From contig NZ_BDJC01000035.1 of assembly GCF_002005565.1 (NCBI RefSeq), positions 17,606 to 81,605 of the forward strand: a DNA stretch of 64,000 nucleotides. The letters run 5' to 3'. The position numbers and the translations under genes are program-made. Under the pieces are notes generated by a model. That model was not told the origin of the DNA and searched no databases. It saw only the letters and a program-made list of their open reading frames with translations. Positions 59,955 through 64,000 of the stretch are shown piece after piece. The stretch's first letter is position 1, and each line of letters begins with the position of its first letter. The DNA is from Streptomyces sp. JHA26. Lineage in GTDB: Bacteria; Actinomycetota; Actinomycetes; Streptomycetales; Streptomycetaceae.

Positions 59955-61112
59955 GTGCGCCGTACGGTGTTCAACGAGGACCACGAGGCGTTCCGGGAGA
60001 CCCTCCGCGCCTTCATCGAGGCCGAGGTCGTCCCCGTCTACGACGAGTGGTTCGCCGCGGGCCAGGCGCCGCGCGAGTTCTACTACAAGCTCGGTGAGCT
60101 GGGCATCTTCGGCATCAACGTGCCCGAGGAGTTCGGCGGCGCCGGCCTGGACAGCCACAAGTTCGAAGCCGTCCTCTACGAGGAGACCGCCCGCGCGGGC
60201 GTCCAGTTCGGCGGCTCCGGCGTGCACGTGCTGCTCGCCCTGCCCTACATCAAGATGCTGGCCACCGACGAGCAGAAGAAGCGCTACCTGCCGAAGTTCG
60301 TCACCGGCGAGGAGATGTGGGCCATCGCGATGACCGAGCCGGGCACCGGCTCCGACCTCGCGGGCATGAAGACCACCGCCAAGCTCAGCGAGGACGGCAC
60401 GCACTACGTCCTCAACGGCGCCAAGACCTTCATCACCGGCGGCGTCCACGCCGACAAGGTCATCGTCTGCGCCCGCACCTCGGCCCCGCGCGAGGACGAC
60501 CGCCGCTTCGGCATCTCCCTGTTCGCCGTGGACACCAAGGCCGAGGGCTACTCGGTCGGCCGCAAGCTGGACAAGCTGGGCCTGCGCACCTCCGACACCG
60601 CCGAGCTCGCGTTCGTCGACGTCAAGGTGCCCGTCGAGGACCTGCTCGGCGAGGAGAACAAGGGCTTCTCCTACCTCGGCCACAACCTGGCCTCCGAGCG
60701 CTGGGGCATCGCCTTCGGCGCCTACGCCCAGGCCAAGGCCGCCGTCCGCTTCGCCAAGCAGTACGTGCAGGACCGCACCGTCTTCGGCAAGCCGGTCGCC
60801 CACTTCCAGAACACCAAGTTCGAGCTGGCCGCCTGCCAGGCCGAGGTGGACGCCGCCGAGGCCGTCGCCGACCGCGCGACCGAGGCCCTGGACGCCGGCG
60901 AGCTCACCCCCGCCGAGGCCGCCAGCGCCAAGCTGTTCTGCACCGAGGTCGCCCACCGCGTCATCGACCGCTGCCTCCAGCTGCACGGCGGCTACGGCTA
61001 CATGAACGAGTACCCGATCGCCCGCCTGTACGCGGACAACCGCGTCAACCGCATCTACGGCGGCACCAGCGAGATCATGAAGACGATCATCGCGAAGGAC
61101 ATGGGCCTGTAG
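59955..61112 (+). CDS. acyl-CoA dehydrogenase, long-chain/IVD-type active site
   Basis: A 385-aa FAD enzyme. AIAMTEPGTGSDLAGMKTTA, TFITGGVHADKVIVCAR, LHGGYGYMNEYPIARLYAD and IYGGTSEIMKTII are visible. The canonical Glu of YEGT is Gly here (IYGGTSEI), while LASERWGIAFGAYAQ offers the alternative base seen in long-chain and isovaleryl-CoA dehydrogenases. It probably oxidises medium or long fatty acyl-CoA. GTG 59955 follows TGGAGG. It is followed by a thioesterase gene 31 bp on, and both are likely co-transcribed. Confidence 0.9.
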   Translation: MRRTVFNEDHEAFRETLRAFIEAEVVPVYDEWFAAGQAPREFYYKLGELGIFGINVPEEFGGAGLDSHKFEAVLYEETARAGVQFGGSGVHVLLALPYIKMLATDEQKKRYLPKFVTGEEMWAIAMTEPGTGSDLAGMKTTAKLSEDGTHYVLNGAKTFITGGVHADKVIVCARTSAPREDDRRFGISLFAVDTKAEGYSVGRKLDKLGLRTSDTAELAFVDVKVPVEDLLGEENKGFSYLGHNLASERWGIAFGAYAQAKAAVRFAKQYVQDRTVFGKPVAHFQNTKFELAACQAEVDAAEAVADRATEALDAGELTPAEAASAKLFCTEVAHRVIDRCLQLHGGYGYMNEYPIARLYADNRVNRIYGGTSEIMKTIIAKDMGL

Positions 61113-61143
61113 ACCGGTCCCCGGGCCACAGAGTCACAGGAAC

Positions 61144-62010
61144 ATGAGCGAAGCACTCCAGTCCCTCCTCGACCTGCTCGACCTCGAGCGGATCGAGGAG
61201 GACATCTACCGCGGCCGCTCCCGGCCCGCCGTCATCCCCCGGGTGTTCGGCGGGCAGGTGGCGGCCCAGGCCATGGTCGCCGCCGGCCGCACGGTCCCCG
61301 AGGACCGGCACGCGCACTCCCTGCACGCGTACTTCCTGCGCCCCGGCGACCCCGGCGCGCCGATCGTCTACAACGTCGACCGCCTGCGCGACGGCCGCTC
61401 CTTCACCACCCGCCGCGTCGTCGCCGTCCAGCACGGCAAGCCGATCTTCACGCTGTCGGCGTCCTTCCAGACGTACGAGGAGGGCCTCGACCACCAGGCC
61501 CCGATGCCGGCCGCCCCGGACCCGGCGACCCTGCCCACCGGCGAGGAACGCCTGCGGAGCTACCCGCACCTGCCCGCCGAGACCGTGGAGCGGTTCCTGG
61601 AGGCCCGGGCCGCCGTCGACCTGCGGTACGTGGACGATCCGCCCTTCGGCGACTTCGGCACGCCGCGCGAGCCGCACTCCCAGGTGTGGTTCCGCACCAA
61701 CGGCAAGCTCGCCGACGACCCGCTGCTCCACGTCGTCCTCGCCACCTACGTCTCCGACATGACCCTCCTCGACTCGGTGCTGCTCGCGCACGGCCGGGGC
61801 GGCTGGGCCGTCGGGGACGTCGTCGGGGCCTCGCTGGACCACGCCATGTGGTTCCACCGACCGTTCCGCGCCGACGAGTGGCTGCTGTACGACCAGCAGT
61901 CGCCGTCCGCGTCCGGCGGCCGGGGCCTCGGCCAGGCCCGCATCCACACGCAGGACGGACGGCTGGCCGTCTCGGTGGTCCAGGAGGGGCTGATCCGGGT
62001 CCCCTGGTGA
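61144..62010 (+). CDS. acyl-CoA thioesterase II (TesB-like)
   Basis: A 288-residue double-hotdog thioesterase: RPAVIPRVFGGQVAAQAM at the N-terminal hotdog and WAVGDVVGASLDHAMWFHRPFRADEWLLYDQQSPSASGGRGLG (given in parts) at the second. It hydrolyses acyl-CoA to fatty acid and CoA, possibly to relieve CoA trapping during beta-oxidation. ATG 61144 follows CACAGGAAC. Cytoplasmic; on one transcript with the dehydrogenase. Confidence 0.9.
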   Translation: MSEALQSLLDLLDLERIEEDIYRGRSRPAVIPRVFGGQVAAQAMVAAGRTVPEDRHAHSLHAYFLRPGDPGAPIVYNVDRLRDGRSFTTRRVVAVQHGKPIFTLSASFQTYEEGLDHQAPMPAAPDPATLPTGEERLRSYPHLPAETVERFLEARAAVDLRYVDDPPFGDFGTPREPHSQVWFRTNGKLADDPLLHVVLATYVSDMTLLDSVLLAHGRGGWAVGDVVGASLDHAMWFHRPFRADEWLLYDQQSPSASGGRGLGQARIHTQDGRLAVSVVQEGLIRVPW

Positions 62011-62308
62011 ATTTGCGCCCGATGGGCCCCTCGATATGACGTGCGCCACATGGGGGGCTAGGCTCTATGAGTGAAAAGCCGCAGACACGGCTTACCCGGC
62101 CGATCCGGCTCAAATGCCTCCGAGCCAGGGCCATGTGCCCGCCCGTGAACCGTTCCGGGCGACTCGGCGGCGCCGGTGGTCGAGAGCGTGTCCATGAACG
62201 TGCGGTTACACCCCACGACCGTGCCGCGTCTTCCGCGGCGGCGGCCATCCGCTCCCGTCATTGCTCCGCGATATGTGCGGGAGTCGGTGGAACGAAAGGG
62301 AATATCTC
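62011..62308. other. intergenic region before the secreted repeat protein
   Basis: About 300 bp with no supported gene. Frames here are short and without motifs. GAAAGGGA before 62309 is the only clear signal. Confidence 0.4.
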
Positions 62309-62695
62309 ATGCGAGCACAGCGCGCAAGGCGTCTCTTCGCGGTGTCGGCCGCCGGACTGATGATGGCCGGTGGCATCGCGATAGGCACAGCGGGCACCGC
62401 GTCGGCGAACTCGTCGCACAACGACCACCACGGCTCCTACAGCCGCTACTGCGACGACCACCACAACCGGTGGTGGGACGATGACGACGACTGTGACTGG
62501 GGTTACAACGGCCGCGGTCACGACCGTTACGACAACGACCGTCACGACCACGGCCGTTACGACAACGACCACGGCCGTTACGGCCACGACCACGGCCGCG
62601 GTGACCACGACAACGGGCGTGGCGGCCATGACAACGGGCGTGGCGGCCATGACAACGGGCGTGGCGGCCACGACGGCGGGCGCGGCGGTCACTGA
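62309..62695 (+). CDS. secreted His/Asp/Gly-rich tandem-repeat protein
   Basis: A 128-aa exported protein. MRAQRARRLFAVSAAGLMM..., then AGTASA is a signal peptide (cleavage near residue 33). The mature part is almost entirely His, Asp, Gly, Arg, Asn and Tyr (HDRYDNDRHDHGRYDNDHG...), then GRGGHDN repeats encoded by 21-bp tandem repeats. There is one Cys pair, CDDHHNRWWDDDDDC, near the start, possibly disulphide-linked. Such composition suggests binding of divalent metals (Zn, Ni, Cu), but the family is unknown to me. ATG 62309 follows GAAAGGGA. Confidence 0.8.
   Translation: MRAQRARRLFAVSAAGLMMAGGIAIGTAGTASANSSHNDHHGSYSRYCDDHHNRWWDDDDDCDWGYNGRGHDRYDNDRHDHGRYDNDHGRYGHDHGRGDHDNGRGGHDNGRGGHDNGRGGHDGGRGGH
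62615..62692 (+). repeat. 21-bp tandem repeat in the secreted protein gene
   Basis: Two identical units of 21 bp (62615-62635, 62636-62656) beginning GGGCGTGGCGGCCATGACAA, a diverged third (62657-62677) and a partial fourth (62678-62692). Each codes GRGGHDN. Confidence 0.9.
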
Positions 62696-62715
62696 TCCGT
62701 CGGTGAAACGAGACA

Positions 62716-62751
62716 CGGTGTGCGGTTCCGTCCCGACGGAGCCGCACACCG
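62716..62751. terminator. bidirectional terminator after the repeat protein gene
   Basis: CGGTGTGCGGTTCCGT (62716-62731) and ACGGAGCCGCACACCG (62736-62751) form a 16-bp stem with one G-U pair and a CCCG loop between convergent genes. Confidence 0.85.
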
Positions 62752-62778
62752 CGGTTCTCGGCCGCTCCCGGAGGTGCC

Positions 62779-63579
62779 CTACGCGGGACCGGCTTCCAGC
62801 CCCGCCTCCGCCAGCAGGTACGCCGTCATCGGGTCGTAGTGGCGCGGACTGACCACGTGGTCGTCCAGCGGCACCGCGACCTGGAGGACGCCCTCGGACT
62901 CGGCGAGGAAGAGGGCGGGGTCGTTGCAGTCGGCGTACCCGACGGAGTCGACGCCGTGCCGGCCGGCGTACCCCGCCCAGCCGTGGTCGGCGACGACCAG
63001 GTCCGGCAGCGGGCGGCCCGCGCGCTCCAGGCCGGTCAGGACGGCCCTCATCGGCTCCCCGGAGTGCGTGTGCCACAGCGAGGCGCCGTGCTCCAGCACC
63101 GCCACGTCCGCGAACTGCTGGACGTAGCCCTCCTCCGTCGTCAGCCCCTCCGGGATCACGACGATCTCGCAGCCGGCGGCGCGCAGCGCGGCGGCCGTGG
63201 CGCGGTGCACGTCGAGCAGGCCGCCCGGGTGGCCGGTGGCGAACAGCACCCGCTGCCCGCCGTCCGCGGCCTTGCGCAGCCGCCCGGCCATGCGCTCCAG
63301 CGCGGCCACGGTCAGCTCGGGGTCGATGGTGTCCTGGCCGTACCGGTACTCCGGGTCGTCGTTGACGCCGACCCGCTCCGCCATCACCGCGAGCACGTCC
63401 TGCTCGTCGGTCCAGCGGTCGCCCAGCTCCAGACCGAACCAGTAGTTGCGGTCGCCGTTCGCCAGCTTCCGGTAATGGGAGAGGTTGTTCTCGCGGGGAG
63501 TGGCGACGTCGCCCGCGATACGGGTTCTGACGAGGTGTTCGACGAGTTCGGCGCGGCTGGGTGTCCCGGGTATCGGCAT
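62779..63579 (-). CDS. conserved phosphatase-annotated protein
   Basis: A 266-aa soluble protein starting MPIPGTPSRAELVEHLVRTR. Notable conserved parts: TPRENNLSHYRKLANGDRNYWFGLELGDRW, VLFATGHPGGLLDVHRATAAAL, DLVVADHGWAGYAGRHGVDSVGYADCNDPALFLAE and PLDDHVVSPRHYDPMTAYLL. Several His and Asp residues in these motifs could bind metal. Streptomycete orthologues are often labelled phosphatase, as I remember, but I cannot confirm activity. The ATG at 63579 follows a weak site (GGAG). Confidence 0.75.
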   Translation of the reverse strand: MPIPGTPSRAELVEHLVRTRIAGDVATPRENNLSHYRKLANGDRNYWFGLELGDRWTDEQDVLAVMAERVGVNDDPEYRYGQDTIDPELTVAALERMAGRLRKAADGGQRVLFATGHPGGLLDVHRATAAALRAAGCEIVVIPEGLTTEEGYVQQFADVAVLEHGASLWHTHSGEPMRAVLTGLERAGRPLPDLVVADHGWAGYAGRHGVDSVGYADCNDPALFLAESEGVLQVAVPLDDHVVSPRHYDPMTAYLLAEAGLEAGPA

Positions 63580-63657
63580 GGCTCCATTGTGGAGCAGCCG
63601 CCTGTCCGCGTCTGCCGGGTGCCGTCCGCTGGGACGCGGCTCACCCGCCCCGCCGGG

Positions 63658-64000
63658 TCACAGTGTGCGCAGGGCGAACCACAGCTCCATCCGTACGTCC
63701 GCGTCGTCGAGGTCGGCGCCCAGCAGCGTCGCGCAGCGGGCGATGCGCTGGCGGACGGTGTTGCGGTGCACGGACAGGGCGACGGCGGTGCGGTCCCAGC
63801 TGCCGTGCAGGGAGAGCCAGGCGCGCAGCGTCTCCGTCAGCGCCGGCACGGCCGCGACCGGCGCGAGGAGTGCACGGGCGTAGGCCTCGGCCTCGGCGTC
63901 CGGGACCAGGTCGGCGAGGGCGGGCCGGGCGGCGTGCCGCACCAACGGGACCCGGGTGGCCCGGGCCCGCGCCAGCGCACGCGCGGCCTGCGCGTCGGCC
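63658..64000 (-). CDS. PucR-family regulator, C-terminal part (5' end outside window)
   Basis: The minus-strand frame enters from the right edge and ends at 63658. The last 60 residues hold LRAWLSLHGSWDRTAVALSVHRNTVRQRIARCATLLGADLDDADVRMELWFALR, the PucR/CdaR C-terminal helix-turn-helix (shown in parts). These are purine- or sugar-diacid-responsive regulators. Only 113 codons are visible, so the sensor domain and targets are unknown. Confidence 0.82.
   Translation of the reverse strand, partial: ADAQAARALARARATRVPLVRHAARPALADLVPDAEAEAYARALLAPVAAVPALTETLRAWLSLHGSWDRTAVALSVHRNTVRQRIARCATLLGADLDDADVRMELWFALRTL

Noticed and set aside
62615..62692. Repeat array considered as CRISPR-like
   Set aside because: Units are head-to-tail 21-bp coding repeats without spacers, in frame with a secreted protein.

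Overview
The window is high-GC actinobacterial DNA and almost certainly a Streptomyces chromosome. The evidence is G/C-biased third codon positions, an adpA gene with a TTA (bldA-type) codon, a desferrioxamine desABCD-desEF locus with DmdR-type iron boxes, a CebR/CebEFG cello-oligosaccharide locus, a CdgA-like GGDEF/EAL protein and the accD1-accA1-hmgL-acdH operon. From memory the order resembles the S. coelicolor SCO2770-SCO283x region read backwards; this was not checked by search. I saw no insertion sequence, prophage, CRISPR array or rRNA.

Layout, left to right. 1-9 kb: a partial D-2-hydroxyacid dehydrogenase divergent from two coupled Asp/Glu-racemase-superfamily genes; a DUF1801 gene and an FMN pyridoxamine-oxidase-like gene that share an almost duplicate upstream segment and flank a 993-aa LuxR/ATPase regulator; a large SMI1/KNR4 protein. 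9-15 kb: a luciferase-like monooxygenase, the c-di-GMP protein CdgA, a secreted M6-type metalloprotease, tRNA-Lys and two small conserved proteins. 15-20 kb: a tightly coupled three-gene operon encoding an Fe-S PD-(D/E)XK nuclease, an unrecognised 532-aa protein and an SF1 helicase, overlapped at its 5' end by a PAP2 membrane gene. 20-25 kb: a histidine phosphatase, an NsdA-like HTH/TPR regulator, a small conserved protein, a spermidine-synthase-like methyltransferase and an anchored Pro/Ser/Thr-rich protein.

25-39 kb is a polysaccharide-use block. A two-component system is followed directly by a CBM2-GH18 chitinase. Then comes a cello-oligosaccharide locus with two GH1 beta-glucosidases and two LacI regulators on either side of one ABC importer, marked by four CebR-type palindromes; no ATPase gene is present. 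39-45 kb is developmental and core: tRNA-His, oligoribonuclease, adpA with an 815-bp upstream region, a universal stress protein, glmS with a small partner gene, and a DUF4429/SHOCT protein.

45-53 kb holds siderophore functions: desA-desB-desC-desD make desferrioxamine from lysine, and desE/desF capture and probably reduce the ferric complex. Each operon has its own iron box. 53-62 kb is acyl-CoA and leucine catabolism: accD1-accA1-hmgL-acdH diverges from a TetR gene (AccR-like) across two 16-bp operators, followed by a second acyl-CoA dehydrogenase and a TesB thioesterase. 62-64 kb: a secreted His/Asp/Gly-rich repeat protein, a phosphatase-like protein and a truncated PucR-type regulator.

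Most interesting for follow-up: the split Dna2-like nuclease/helicase operon, the duplicated promoter module around the LuxR/ATPase regulator, the operator/ribosome-binding-site fusions in the two bgl genes, and the tandem-repeat secreted protein.
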